NCBI GenBank assembly: GCA_950295325.1 | Contig: OX485806.1 | Coordinates: 31,560,001-31,624,000 of the forward strand | Source of the DNA: Polytrichum commune | Lineage: Eukaryota; Streptophyta; Polytrichopsida; Polytrichales; Polytrichaceae | DNA length: 64,000 nt | Direction of reading: 5' to 3' | Shown here: in pieces, positions 21,776 through 34,841 of the stretch | Position numbering within the stretch: position 1 is the first letter of the stretch | How the letters are laid out: each line of letters begins with the position of its first letter | Notes under the pieces: generated by a model | What the model was told of the DNA's origin: nothing | Database searches by the model: none | Seen by the model: the letters and a program-made list of their open reading frames with translations, nothing else | Position numbers and translations under genes: made by a program

Positions 21776-23347
21776 ATATTTTGTGGAATTTTTTTAGAAC
21801 TTGCGCACAGTGTTGGGAGTTCACATTGTAGTTGTGTTGCAAATGTCTTTATCCTCGGTGTCCCCATTGATCATGATGTCTTGCATTTTCCGATATTTGA
21901 TTTTTTTGGACCCTTACATTGTGTCCATGTTTGTACACAACGAAGTTATCTTAAATTTGAGTGTCAAAAATACTTGAGTTTCTTTTGTATCTCTCCTCTC
22001 GGAGCCCTTTTGCAATATATTATCTTTTCCACAAATGTGTGTGACCACTCTCTCTTTCTTTCGCAAATTGAACTACGAGTTGTCAATTGGTACTTGTGAC
22101 TCAAGAGATTGATAAACGAGAGGAGAGTAGGTGCTTTGAGAAAAAACTCAAAGTATTAGTGCGAAGGTGAGAACAAAACGCTCAAGAATAGTTGGAGTAT
22201 CAATGGAACTTTGAGAGAAGTTGCTATGAGTAGTAACGTCAATTTAAACTTGAACGTCGGAATTACGATTGACTCTCAAAAGTGGAACTTATCATTGAAC
22301 TCCTCAAAAGGGAATTATAAATATACATGTGATTGTATGTTTGAAGAATTATATGCATGTTATGGATGATTTAAGTGAAACTTCTTAACGATTACAAACT
22401 CCTTCAAAAGAAGAGGAACTTATTATCATAAACTACATAATTGACTTACAAGTATTATGCATATTATAATATATAACATATGTTTGAATATCGAACTTAT
22501 TTTATAATTAACAAGAATGATGAAGACATAAATTTATATCAAAGTTTGAATCTATATGAATGAAGTAATATTGATAAACTACTTATAACAATTAATATCC
22601 AATTGGAACTTCTTTCTCTTTCGAGATTCTTTGTGAGTTGTTGGATGTTATTATAAGTTGAAAGAGTTGTCTCTCTTGAACAAACACTCAAGAGAGTAAT
22701 GTAAGAATGATGTTCTAATCTTCTCGTCATCAAGAAACACTTTGTAGTAAATGTGCTTCTTCTCTTAAGATACTTTGTGAGTTGTTGGATGTCATTAACG
22801 ATCAAAGAGGAGTTCTTTCTCTTGAATAAACCTCAAGAGAGTTATAATTATTCTTGTTATTAAAACACTTTGAAGTTAAACGTGACATTGCAAAACAATC
22901 AATGATGTGTTCACGAAATTATAACTACTATATGCATACATGTCAAGTTACAATATTATAAGTAGTAACACTTGAGCTTAAAAAGGAAGACTCAAGAATA
23001 TTAGATCTTCTTCATCATTATAAGTTTACTATCATTTGTGTGATTAATGTTTATGAACTACTAACCTTAAGGATTCATACAACTTATTGAACACTATATT
23101 ATTATCAAGGATATTGTAACACCTCTTGAAGCTTTCTTTAAATCTAATGGTTCTTGTTATCAATAATGTCTTACATTGAGAGTAAGAATTAAGATAATGA
23201 GATTGTATTCACTCCAATAATTATATTCATATCATAAGGAGAAGAGAGGGATTATTAATTCGAGACCGAACATATTAATGAGGCACGGTAGTTCTCAAGC
23301 GAATATAAATTTACGTGATGTTTCACCGTGAGTTTTCTTGAGCTAAA
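21776..23347. other. AT-rich stretch with a diverged 150-bp duplication
   Basis: 22610-22720 and 22757-22860 share TTTGTGAGTTGTTGGATGT, a nearby CTCAAGAGAG and the same spacing, so they look like an old tandem duplication. No gene seen. Confidence 0.4.
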
Positions 23348-23457
23348 TTGCAAGAGAACGACCCACGGGATGCATCAGGTTCAAAGGGTTTCGAACCCGG
23401 ACCAGTGCTATGGCGCTTGAAGCACTTTACCAGTTGGGCTTCCGCGACTTGGCGTTT
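23348..23457 (-). repeat. tRNA-derived SINE head
   Basis: On the minus strand, AACTGGTAAAGTGCTTC (about 23418-23434) resembles the Pol III A box. CCGGGTTCGAAACCC (23386-23400) is a B box inside a T-arm-like hairpin. The spacing fits a tRNA-like gene, but the acceptor stem does not close, so I call it a SINE or tRNA relic rather than a tRNA gene. Confidence 0.5.
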
Positions 23458-23674
23458 ATGGGAGCATGCCGAAGGGATTTATATCATATCCATTATTTAT
23501 ACATTATTTGTTTTATTTTTGTTTGAATGAAATTTGATTAGAAGAAAGAAACACACCTTTTGGAGAAGCTTCAAGATGACGTTTTTCTTATTATAAAATA
23601 TTTATGTTATTAGAATAAAGACCATTTTAGATCTTCACCAGTTTAATATAGTTATTTTGATTTATTTTTTCAAC

Positions 23675-24133
23675 ATGTCGAATTGGAGAGTTCATTCTGA
23701 GAGTCAAGATGAAGAACTTCAACCAGAGCTTGATCTTCATTTTTTTCTATCTCAACTGTCGATTCGTATTCTTTTGTCACCTAATCCTGCACCACCACAC
23801 GGGCGTCTTCCAGAAGAAGTTGGGCCTTCTCGGCCGTCAAAGCAATCTCGTGTGGAGCAACGGTGGCACGGAAACCTTCAACAAGATGCTCGTGCATTGG
23901 TGATTTTGTTGCAAGTTGGGTGTGTTGAACCTGACACTCGAAATGCGACGTTTGGAAGAATTTTTGAAGGCTTAAATGATGATCAATACTCTTGTTGTCT
24001 TAGGCCTATTAAAGGAAGTCGCGGACATCAATGTTGGCTTGAAGGTCCAGTTAATTCATTGTCTAAGGCTGATCGTGCGGACTACGTTGCAGTTATTCTT
24101 CGACGCATCCTCAAGTTCTTGCAGTTGGAGTGA
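23675..24133 (+). CDS. Hypothetical protein, 152 codons
   Basis: Single-exon frame from ATG 23675 (MSNWRVHSESQDEELQPELD) to TGA at 24131-24133. The N-terminal half is acidic and Pro/Ser-rich. The C-terminal half looks folded (RALVILLQVGCVEPDTRNAT, GRIFEGLNDDQYSCCLRPIK, ADYVAVILRRILKFLQLE). GC content is higher than the flanks, which supports coding. I do not recognise a family. No neighbouring exon is obvious; it may be a host gene fragment or a small transposon protein. Confidence 0.4.
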   Translation: MSNWRVHSESQDEELQPELDLHFFLSQLSIRILLSPNPAPPHGRLPEEVGPSRPSKQSRVEQRWHGNLQQDARALVILLQVGCVEPDTRNATFGRIFEGLNDDQYSCCLRPIKGSRGHQCWLEGPVNSLSKADRADYVAVILRRILKFLQLE

Positions 24134-25418
24134 AATTCCTTTTGGAATTCTTTTCAATATCATTTAGAAATATATTTGAAGTTTTATGTTTAGTTTTTTT
24201 TTAATATTTTCAAACTTCATCTTGTGTGTTTGAATTTGGTAACTGAAAGATAGAAATAGTTTACTATTGTGGTAGATTTTTTATGTCTTATGGCTAAGAT
24301 AAGGAATAGATAAGGATGAGTAAGCTAATGGAGATTAGCAAATTGTTTGTTGAAGCCCATGTGACATAGGTGTGGGTTAATGTTGAGTTTGGAAGGAGGC
24401 TAAGGGGTCGGACCCCTCTCTCCTCAATGGACGGTTCTAGTGGAATTTTGAGGGGTAGTGTATGAGGAGGGGGAACTCAGTGTGTACTTGGAAATTTTCT
24501 ATGATATTTTAGGAATTTATACATCTTATTGTTGTGGTTCCGAAATCATATAGCACGCTTTATTTGCATTTTGTATGTTATTTCTATGAGTGTTAGAGTG
24601 GAACTATGTTTGTTGTGATGAAATTTAAAAGACTATAACTTTGAAAGCTTGTAGAAATTTATGTGTAGTGTTTTTGTTTATGAAATTTAAGCAAGTAAAG
24701 TGTTATTGTTTCAGCTCTCTATAGAGCTTTATATTTCTTGATTTAGAGTGTTGAAGAGAGTGTTATGGCTCTCAAGGCGAGAGGGTGTTGAGCTGCAAAT
24801 TATATTCAAGAATGAAAGTGTATACCAACTTCAATAGAGCATAGAAAACGTTTTACAAGGATTTTGAAGATGAATTTTGGAGAGAACATGTGTGGTGTTG
24901 TTAGGTTTCCAAAAAGCTAACACTTGACGTTAACAAAGCTAGAGCGTTATGTCAAGTGAAGGGAGATGCAACTAACACTGAATTTGCAAGTATGACCTTT
25001 GACGAGCTATGGACTTTGGACAATACCTTACTAACCTTTCATATCTCTTTTCTTTCATTAAGCACTTTGATAGCTTTCCAAAATGCTAAAGCACTCTTGA
25101 TTTGGAGTATTTATGCTAATTTGGTGGTTATTTAAAGTTTGACTACAATTTTAGAGAGAGATCCGGCATTTTGAAGGTGTGTGCAAGGCTTATATGGATT
25201 TGTATATAAGATGTATTCAAGGATGAATATTTTTTACGTTATCCTAGTCTCCCATGTCTTAAGCCAAAACTAATTACAGCCAGAAATCCAGTATTTTCCC
25301 AAAGCAAAGACTTCTCTACCTGACAACGGGAATTAGAAGGTCATTGCTTGGAGGCACTAGAGTACTGCACCCATCCGGCCAATCTTGTGGGTTGTTACTT
25401 CGCTTGGAGTAACAATTG
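24134..25418. other. AT-rich intergenic stretch
   Basis: No reading frame, RNA gene or repeat was identified. It lies downstream of the NB-ARC-LRR gene and may include its 3' untranslated region. Confidence 0.4.
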
Positions 25419-25538
25419 TCACCACAAGCTCAAGTTTCCCAATCCCTCCGGTATCGCTCCCAAGCTCGTATACAAGCTCAAATCTAGGGTTCTCATAGGC
25501 CTCAAGTTCCCCACTCCCTCGAGTATCCTTGTCAAGCT
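25419..25538 (-). pseudogene. LRR repeats continuing past the stop codon
   Basis: After the TAG at 25539-25541 the same frame continues as SLTRILEGVGNLRPMRTLDL and then a repeat with AIPEGLGNL, ending at TGA 25419-25421. The array once extended at least one and a half repeats further, and the TAG falls inside what would be a SCTSL-type position. The present C-terminus is therefore probably shortened. Confidence 0.65.
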
Positions 25539-28500
25539 CTAACACGAGCCAAAATCTAGGGTTGTCAAAGAGCTCAAGTTCCCCAATCCCTCCGGTATCG
25601 TTGTCAAGCTCGTACACAAGCTCAAATCTAGGGTTCTCAAAGAGCTCAAGTTCCCCAATCCCTCCGGTATCGTTGTCAAGCTCGAATATGAGCTCAAATT
25701 TAAGGTTGTCAAAGAGCTCAAGTTCCGCAATACCTCGGGTATCGTTGTCAAGCTCGAACATGAGCTCAAATTTAGGGTTGTCAAAGAGCTCAAGTTCCCC
25801 AATACCTCGGGTATCATTGTCAAGCTCGAACATGAGCTCAAATTTAGGGTTGTCAAAGAGCTCAAGTTCCCCAATCCCTCTGGTATCGTTCCCAAGCTCG
25901 TGCAGTTGTACAAATTTAAGGTTGTCAAAGACTTCAAGTTCCCCAATCCCTCCGGTATCGTTCCCAAGCTCGTGCACGAGCTCAAATTTAGGGTTGTCAA
26001 AGAGCTCAAGTTCCCCAATCCCTCCGGTATCGTTGTCAAGCTCGTACAATAGCTCAAATCTAGGGTTCTCAAAGAGCTCAAGTTCCCCAATCCCTCCGGT
26101 ATCGTTGTCAAGCTCGAACAATAGCTCAAATTTAAGGTTGTCAAAGAGTTCAAGTTCCCCAATCCCTCCGGTATCGTTGTCAAGCTTGTACAATAGCTCA
26201 ATTTTAGGGTTGTCAAAGAGCTCAAGTTCCCTAATCCCTCCGGTATTGCTCTCAAGCCTGGACAGAAGTGCAAATTTAGGGTTGTCAAAGAGCTCAAGTT
26301 CCCCAATCCCTCCGGTATCCTTTTCAATCTCCAACACACGCTCAAATCTAGGGTGGTCAAAGAGCTCAAGTTCCCTAATCCCTCCGGTATCGCTCTCAAG
26401 CCTGAACAGAAGTGCAAATTTAGGGTTGTCAAAGAGCTCAAGTTCCCCAATCCCTCCGGTATTGTTGTCAAGCTTCTACACGAGCTCAAATTTAGGGTTG
26501 TCAAAGAGCTCAAGTTCCCCAATCCCTCCGGTATTGTTGTCAAGCTTCTACACGAGCTCAAATTTAGGGTTGTCAAAGAGCTCAAGTTCCCCAATCCCTC
26601 CGGTATCGTTGACAACCACTCACATCTGCTCAAATCTAGGGTTGTCAAAGAGCTCAAGTTCCCCAATCCCTCCGGTATCGTTGTCAATTTTGAGCAACCT
26701 TGTAGATCTACTTCCATTAAATTGGTGATTGAAAACATTTCTTTAGGTATTAGATTCAGGAACGAGAATCCTCGCAATTGCAATACCTTTAAGTTTACAA
26801 AAGATTTCCAAAGATGTGCATTTGTTAATAGATTTCCACAAGTCTCCAAACTCGTGTCATCCAAAGTCCCCAAACTCATCTCACCCCAAATTATTGGTTC
26901 TAAGTCTATCATAAAACATTTTAAGTTGAAAGACCGTGCAGCAAGTGAACAAATGCAGTCTATGTTGTTGACGATATTTGAAATATCCATGTCTTTGCTA
27001 TGAAAGCTTAGTAGGCGAAGATCGCTCATATTGCCATCTTGGATTTGTGGAACATGAAATAGGTTGTGGCTTATTCCATTGCCAAAGTAAAACCAACCTT
27101 GAAGTTTTCCCTCATCCTGTTTTTAAGAATATATGAAAGTATTAGCATATTATACTTGTGTAGATTTTTCTAAGTACTAGTACATGACATGAGTTTGTGC
27201 TAAGAATCTATAACATGCTAAAAGTTTACCAAATATCCACCCAAAATGTCATTCTAAATTGAAGGTTTTCCATTAAGCCAAATGTTTTAAGAAAACAATT
27301 GCAATTTGAATACATAAGATAATGTCTTAAAATATAGCCAATGTTAGTAAAATACCAAGCAACTTGTAAGTCCATTTGTGTTCCAAATTCGAGTACCCAC
27401 ATATTCTTTCTCAGCAATCATTCGTCCCATGGCACGCAGTTGGTCGTGCATTTCCAAAATTTCATCACGGTCACCATCAATTTCTATGGTTACCAGTCCC
27501 CGATGGACCAAATTCTCCAATGCAGAAATTGGAGGGATGTTGTTATGGGTCCATATGCGTAAAGCTCTTTCTTTTAACATGCCCCTAGGATACACATCTC
27601 CACCGAAGAAGCAAGCTATGTCCAAGAACATATTTTTTTCTTCTTGAGTTAAACCATCATCGAAGCTTACTCTCAAGGTATTCCATATCATATCATAATC
27701 CCCGTCCAAATTCCTTCCCCTTTTCATCCTTTGCAATGCACGTTCCCAACTTCGCAAGTTTCCCTTTCCACGTAAGTATGCCCCCACGACTTTCAAACTC
27801 AAAGGCAAGCCCTTGCAAGCTTCCACAATTATGTCCCGTATATCATTGAATTGTGGTGATAAATGAGATGCTTCCCAAGAAGAATGAATGTTGAAGAGAG
27901 TTTTTGCTGCATCATCATCTAACTTGCTCACATCAAATTTTGTACCACTTGCCCTCACACGATTTTTAATTGCACCCCAATCACGAGTTGTTAAAATAAG
28001 TGTGGTACCCTTGCTCCGATCCAAGAAGATTATTGGTATAATGTCGTCCACTTGAGCTTCATCCTTAACATCGTCCAAGATCAAAAGGGCTTTCTTTTTG
28101 TTCAACAATTCTTCCATCAATTTGTGCGCATGCACTAAATCCTTGGCTTCTTCGTCCACGCCAAATTTTGATAGAATTTCACGTAGAATATCAAGCAAAC
28201 TCCTACTTTTCAACTGTCCAACAAAGCATGATGCATCGTATGTGGACTTCACATCATCAAATATGGCCTTCGCCAGTGTGGTCTTCCCTATTCCACCCAT
28301 ACCGACAATACCCAAGGTATTCACTTCTTTGAGGTGATATTTCACTTTTGCAAGGTTGTTCTCAAGACTAACCACCGTTGGATCATTCAATATTGTTCCA
28401 TCAATCACCTATGTATACAACACATAAACATATCAATAAACACTACTAAACCTTACCACCAAAAATGCATGCTCAACTTCAAACATTCATAATAATAAAT

Positions 28501-30206
28501 CAAAGCAATTAATAAATTGAGAATAATTTATATAGTGAGCGCATTATAATGGAAGTGGCATATACCTTCTCACTACCATGACTTGTTTCTTCTTTGCAAC
28601 CTTTCAATGTTGTTACCATCTTTTGAAAAACCTCCCTAACTCCACCAAATTGTGGAACCATATCACTCAAATATGTTCCCTTCATGAACATTTTTTTCAA
28701 GCCTATAAGTCTCTTGCAAATATTGGAGAACGTTGGCCTTTGTAAGGGATCCTCCCTCCAACATTCCTCGATCAATTTGGTAAGCTCCCCACAATTGATA
28801 GGTAGCTCTGGCCTTTCACCGTTCTTTATTTTTTGAAGAATTTCTCTCGTATCATCTATGTGATGAAATGGCACCTTTTGGGAAAGGATCTCTGAACATG
28901 TCATACCAAAAGACCATACATCTGCTTGGAAAGGACATGCTATACAGGCTAGGTTTTTGTCCCTTTCCTCAAGTGCCATATACCTTGGTGTACCCACAAT
29001 ACATTTATCCTTTTGTATTTGCGGTTTGCTTTGAACTTCCAATTTTGAAGTGCCATAATCGATCAATTTGACATTGCAATGGTAAGGGCTTGTATCCTTT
29101 GCTCCATCAATGGTCATGGAGCTTAAAAGCACATTGTCGGGCTTTAAGTCAAGATGGGCAACATGCATGTCATGAAGGTACCACATGCCACTTGCAATTT
29201 GAAGCATAACATCAATTGCAACAATATATGGTAAGATTGTCTTATTGAGCTTCTCCAACATTTTTGTTAGAGTCATGTCCATCATCTCCATCACCAAATA
29301 CAACTCCTTACCTTCTTTGTCTATTCCACAACAAAAGTATTTGATGAGGTTTGGGTGGCTCAAGCCTGCCAAGATCCCAACTTCTTTGCGAAATCCAGAC
29401 AAATCCTCTGGAACCTTCACCTTTTTTGTTGCACTTGGTAATCCCAACCATTTTGATTTGTACACTAATCCAGACGCACCATGACCCATTTTTTCTCCAA
29501 GTGTAGGTTTTGGAAAGTCTTGAGGTATTTCCAAAGCATCCAATTCTCCACCTTTCACTTGTTGCAAGTCGTATGTCAATCTTTTCACCAAATGCTTTGC
29601 TAATCTGTAGTCTTTGGAATCCTCGAGCGTACTTTCAAGTTTGTTCAGCAAGTCTTGTTCGTCGCATTCAACTTCCTTCAAAGTAGTCACATTGAAATCC
29701 TTACACATTGTGTAGTTTTGTGGATTTGGATGGGTTGTCAAATACATCTCATGCATTGCCTCCCAACAACACTTCAAATCCAACACAAGTTCTCGAAAGG
29801 CCTCTTTGTTGTTTAATTGGAAAAGAGCTGCATGGCACCAATCTCCACTCCCGCATTCATTGACCAATACTCCTCCTTTTTGTATGATATGATGTAACTC
29901 CATCACCACAATGCTAACTTCAAAGGATGGCTTGGTGCATGTGATCATCTCAATGATACTATGCACTGTTGTAGAAAGTTGGGTGACAAGATTTGTGCAT
30001 TGTCTCTTATTCAACACATCATCTCGTTGAAGAATAATTTTCATTTTGATCATTTCTTCTTCTTTCCATTGCAAAAACTCCAAAAACTCACATCCATACG
30101 GTTTCTCTTTGTGAACAAGTGTCAAGAAGTATACGAAGCAAGTGATGATGAACCGCCAGAGCATTGAAAATTTCTTCACCAATAATTGCCGAAGCTCGAT
30201 GGCCAT
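25539..30206 (-). CDS. Protein kinase-NB-ARC-LRR immune-receptor-like gene
   Basis: Exons: 30206-28566 (kinase), 28408-27356 (NB-ARC) and 27116-25539 (LRR). All joins are in phase 0, giving about 1,423 residues; the NB-ARC donor (GTATTT) is my weakest choice. Kinase: GHGASGLVYK (241-250), Lys 261/262, Glu 275, HLDLKPDN (351-358, non-RD because Leu replaces Arg), DYG (383-385), GTPRYMALE and WSFG (431). NB-ARC: P-loop GMGGIGKTT, kinase-2 ALLILDDV, LILTTRD, GLPLSL, FLDIACFF and MHD in LEMHDQL. The LRR part has about 17 repeats of 24 residues (LGNLSSLTTLNLSSCTSLTT then IPEG). The likely role is intracellular recognition with an ATP/ADP switch, as in plant NLRs; this domain order is described from mosses. 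All three domains keep their key motifs, so the protein may be functional. Confidence 0.85.
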
Positions 30207-31711
30207 GATAGGATAAAACCTATATTTTACATCAAATTTTCCAAATTTTCATACTATGACTTTGATGATCATACACAAAACCCATACTACCAATTTTACT
30301 TAGTATGAACAAACTATTTTAATCATCTTTGCAAATCACAATTGTGAAATTCATTCTCATTGAGAATTCTTGGTGTGGGTAAGCCCTGAAATTTCAAAAA
30401 GAGATGGATAGTAGGCCAACAGAAAAGAAGCCTTCAAAAGAGCACATTTCATTTGTTCTCGTCATCTAATTGTGTCCATAATTAAATCTTCATTCATTCT
30501 AATTCTCCCAACATAAATAACATGGCCACATGTTTTTGGGTGAGCTCATTTATATTGCTTGGGGAAATAATTTGTGGGAGTTCCCATGCAATGCAAAAAC
30601 TCATTGTATGCACCACTAATCATTAACAATGACTAACATAGGAAATCTAATGAGTAACATAGGCAACCTCCGCATACGAGCGCGCAATAAAACATGATAT
30701 TAAGAACAAGAAATATAGATCCTACTCTCATCTACCATGATGAAGTTACATGACTCCAAGTATTATGCAAGCACATGATGCAAAGATTACCTAAATCAAT
30801 TCAAACAGTCAACCATGTATGTTGATCTAAATACTAATTGCATTAATGATTCTTATTACATATGATGCATTATAGAGTTTCATCAAAACTTTGAGCGGAA
30901 AAATTGTTATACATGTGGCTTAGCCTAATGAATTTGGTTGCATTCAATTATATCTTTTGTATAATAAAATGTCAAGGAAAATAGCATTGGAAAAGAAAAG
31001 TTCATGTCTTAAGGACTTCATAGAACATTAAATCAAACATTTAATTTAATGACATGTTTGCGGATGAAATGTCATTGAATTTGATTGGTTTTCATTGCGG
31101 AGGAGCCAAAAAGCATGCAAAGTAGGTGGTGTATATAAATTAATTATAAAGATTACTGAATGAGCCTCATATGATTCATCAACCAATACTAATGCATCCC
31201 AATCATCAAGCATCCTATATCCACGTAACATATTTAAGGTCTTTGCCCCTTATAATCATAAGCCTATGTTACGTTAACACTAATGAACTTGTTTTTCCGT
31301 TGTACCCATAACTACATTATGCCTCTAAATAGTATGAGGCACCCTATTATCTTTATTGAACATAGCTTTTAAAAATGAGAAAAAAAATTATAGTCAACAT
31401 AAATTGAATATTTGTGAGCTAAGCCCCAAGATCCTCACATTGAGGACCTAGGAAATGAAAATTGAAGAGTAAAGTAAGGCATATGTGATTTGTGGATCAC
31501 ACAAACATGATGCATGGATAACTCCCTTTGTCCGCACTACAAGGTTTAAAACATGACCATACTTTGCGACATTTTGTCACCAAGCAAATAGAAATCTCAC
31601 TATGACTTTGTTCCAATAGAATAATAGATAACTCAGCTCACATACTCCCATATGACAAAACACACATGCAAACTACTTGAACATTCAACATGAAAGTGGT
31701 TGTAGGCTCAC
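30207..31711. other. Upstream region or 5' intron of the kinase-NB-ARC-LRR gene
   Basis: AT-rich with no large frame. An acceptor-like TATAG lies 13 bp before the ATG at 30206, so this could be intron rather than promoter. Confidence 0.35.
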
Positions 31712-31782
31712 CTTGAAGTACTCTTGAATATTCTCCTCAATAGAAATTAGTTTTGTCGCCACGTTAGCTAAGCTCAATGAGC
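31712..31782 (-). CDS. Possible 5' exon of the kinase-NB-ARC-LRR gene
   Basis: On the minus strand, TTAAG precedes 71 bases that read SLSLANVATKLISIEENIQE then YFK, followed by the donor GTGAGC. The composition and helical, charged pattern look like coding sequence, and the strand and order fit the downstream gene. The phase into the 30206 exon does not join directly, so another exon or an independent start at 30206 is needed. Confidence 0.35.
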
Positions 31783-34739
31783 CTTAACACATAAAAAAAC
31801 AAAAATATCACAATGAGTACACACGGCCACTGGTATAATTGACATATTGTAACACGAGTCAAAGAATTTCAAAAATTTGCATAATCTTATATTTTGTCTT
31901 CTTTATTCATCATATCCGAAGCCCTTGTTCAACTTCTTGTCATACTCTAGGAAGTCACCACAACCCCATGTTCCTCCTAACTTGAAAATAAGGTTGATTG
32001 TCCAAAACCTCACCAACTTGATTGAGAGGTGTTGAATGCAAGAGTAAAAGCCACAACATTTTCATATATATGTCATTTTGAAATCCTTGTAGCAGATTAT
32101 GATGTTCTTTACCCTCAATAATAATTTTTAAATTTTTTTAGTATACTTAGTGCTAAAAGTCATAAATATCATAAGCTACCCACTCAGTGAAATGTTGCTG
32201 CTCATTCAAGGGTTGTTAGAATTCCATGTTGTAGATTTCTCAAAAACATCAATTAAAGGTGTTTGGTCTAGCAAAATGCAAGACATGATTGTTATTCTTC
32301 GGTCTTGCTAGGCAACTCTGCAACATCAAGCGCACAAGTTCTACACTAACTATTCATATGTATCAAGACATGCGAGTAACATTGACTTTCAAATGAAAAA
32401 TAGTTGAATCCTTGCATTCTAGGGTAAATATTAGTCTATTAACATAGGTGATAAGCAAGGTAGGCACTTTGGTGTCAAAATGCAAAATTTCTCAGGTGAC
32501 TCATGAGCTTCTATAGAGAATGGACGCTTGATGTGGGGATGAGAATATAAATTCAACACCAAAGTTGCAAATTCTAACTGATGAAACATCCCAAAGGAAA
32601 GGTCGAGCATGAAAGTAAAAGACAAGAAGTTCCACAAATACAACCAAAGCAGATTCGCTCAAGACACAACTTGAGGATTTCGACACATGCTCCGGGGGGG
32701 GGGGTCCAATAGCAAAAATCATAGGAACAACGTGCAATATAAAATAGGGTCTAATATATTCATTGTAGATAAATTATGCAAAAAATGTACATATAATATA
32801 GGGGTTTTTTAAAATAATGAAACATATATACATGTAAAATAACATCACATATAATGGCCTCTTTTATTTATTCATTACATGTAAAATGAAGTGGAAACAA
32901 TTACTAGGGGTATCGGGTCTAGGGTTGGGTATGTGCAAGTGGATGAAAAAAGGTAATATTTTGTTGAAAAAACTTGGATGGATGACTTTGTAGGCCGGCT
33001 AGCTTGAACGTTACTGAACCAACAATTCCAATGTGGAGTTATTGGTCAATTGGGGTAAAGTAAAAACAATTGGTTACTTGGGGCATAAGGGAAAAAAAAG
33101 CAGTATAAGTAAAATAGGGTATTTTAAAATGATTCCCCAAAATTTTTATAATTACAGATAGGGTGTATCAAAATACAAGCATTTACCTTTATTTTGAAAG
33201 ATACCAAACCTTGTATTCTTTTTTGCAAGGTAATTAGCCCCTCGATAAATAGGTCCTAGGCGCACATGTATGCATTAATATAAGAGGGTGTGACCCCCCC
33301 AAGGACACATGTTGTGTCATATTTTGTATAAGAGATCCACATGTCTATGAGACGGAGTTACTTTCTAGATTTTCTAAGTTGGTCAATTTGTTAGCAATAT
33401 TGGTGTGTGGTTGGAAGAATTGAAGTTCAAATATGCGTGCGTGTCTCATGATAATGGAGAACCTAACGTGTACTTCAATGTACACTACCGGATTGTATCA
33501 TGATAATATATACAAGTGACCACTGAACTTGCAAATTTCAAATTCAAAAATTGTGCATGGTCAGGATTATGATTGGTTGCTTCGAACGGATACAAACTAG
33601 ACATTGTTCAAAATTTGCAAGTTCCACCCGATGTAGACACTCGTCAAAAGTTTTGTTGGATTAGTGAACTGCATTCATGACAACTATATTCATCCTCAAA
33701 ACCCTTTAGTTGCTTAATCCACATAAGACTACGGTTTCCAATCGTAGACATAACAATTTAGTTTGTAGTCTAGCTCTTAGACTAGTGCTAAAGCCTACAA
33801 GAAATTTTTTACCTTAACTTGTTGTAGATCGACCAATTAATTGCATTTAGGCAACATTCATAAAGAGCTCCATGATCTTGTTGCTCTACATTCTCTTAAG
33901 CAAGTATTTAGGAATTCCTTCAAGTTTCATATTGAAGAACATACATGAACTTCCCATTTGTATGATTGCCCGCTTAAAAATGACATGCACCACTTAGATT
34001 GATATTTAAATACTAAAATTTTAACCATTTAAAGATCCTTAATAATGCTTGTGAGATTGGACCAATTGGCATTGACTTGATTGCAATATTAAGTGTTGTA
34101 GAACCTCATAACTTTGCAAAACAATAATGAACTCCACATATCACAATTCAGAGTGCTCAACCTTTTGCAAATCGTGACAATATGGAAAATGGATAAAACT
34201 CCAAGCATGCGTGCCCAAAGCTAGCAAAAGAGGCAGCTAACGTGGTTCTACAACACCTATTTGCACTCCCCCGAATATATGTCATTGATTCCGTTCAACA
34301 AAAGAGCATGCAATTGCGACCTTATTAAGCATCAAATCTCTAAAAACTCTCTTGAAATCGCGATACAAAAACACCTCAGCAGTTAAGTTCTTAGACACAG
34401 TCTAAAATCAAGAATATTGACTTCAAACTTCTGGTTGGAAACCACACCAAGAGAGAGAAGGAAAGTTTCCTTTTCGTAGAAGTACATGTGGTTGGAAAAA
34501 TGAAAACACATCATCTAAACATAGCATGATAGAAAAGACTAAACTATGTGTAAAGACAAAGGATGAAGGTGTCGATGAAACCCTCATCACTCCAAACCCA
34601 ACGACAGTCCAAAGGATTTTGATGGAATAAAAGACAATGACACAATTCATTTAGTCCTTTTGGACTTCGACCCATGTTGTTATATAAGTTTCAAATTGTA
34701 CAAAATGCCAAAATAATGAGAAAGGAAGTAGGAACTTAC
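31783..34739. other. AT-rich stretch, possible large intron
   Basis: No gene seen. It contains a G-run of about 11 at 32694-32704 and A/T-rich simple sequence around 32750-32870. If the flanking exon candidates are real, this is an intron of about 3 kb. Confidence 0.35.
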
Positions 34740-34841
34740 ATGAATGATGAGGCTAGCGAAACTAGGGATGTTTGGCGCAACATCACCGTAAGCGGATTTG
34801 TATCTTGATGCAACAAAAAACTTGCGGTAGACTTGCCATTC
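34740..34841 (-). CDS. Possible first exon of the kinase-NB-ARC-LRR gene
   Basis: The minus strand reads WQVYRKFFVASRYKSAYGD then VAPNIPSFASLIIH before GTAAGT. This is convincing protein-like sequence. Joining to 31712-31782 needs one extra base; using the GT four bases further on (GTAA then GTTCCT) restores the frame. No ATG is in frame within this piece, so the true start is upstream or the call is wrong. Confidence 0.35.

Noticed and set aside
21394-21842. Reading frames with repeated VDRPKP motifs on both strands
   Set aside because: They come from the 22-bp palindromes, which translate similarly on either strand.
23348-23457. A functional tRNA gene
   Set aside because: A and B boxes are recognisable, but the acceptor stem does not pair and no terminator follows at the right place. 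A SINE or relic fits better.
25357-26728. Long repetitive reading frames of 326 and 399 codons overlapping the LRR exon (Ser/Pro-rich on the plus strand, Glu/Leu-rich on the minus strand)
   Set aside because: The 72-bp LRR unit is a multiple of three, so any frame free of stops in one unit stays open through the array. They are shadows of the LRR coding frame.
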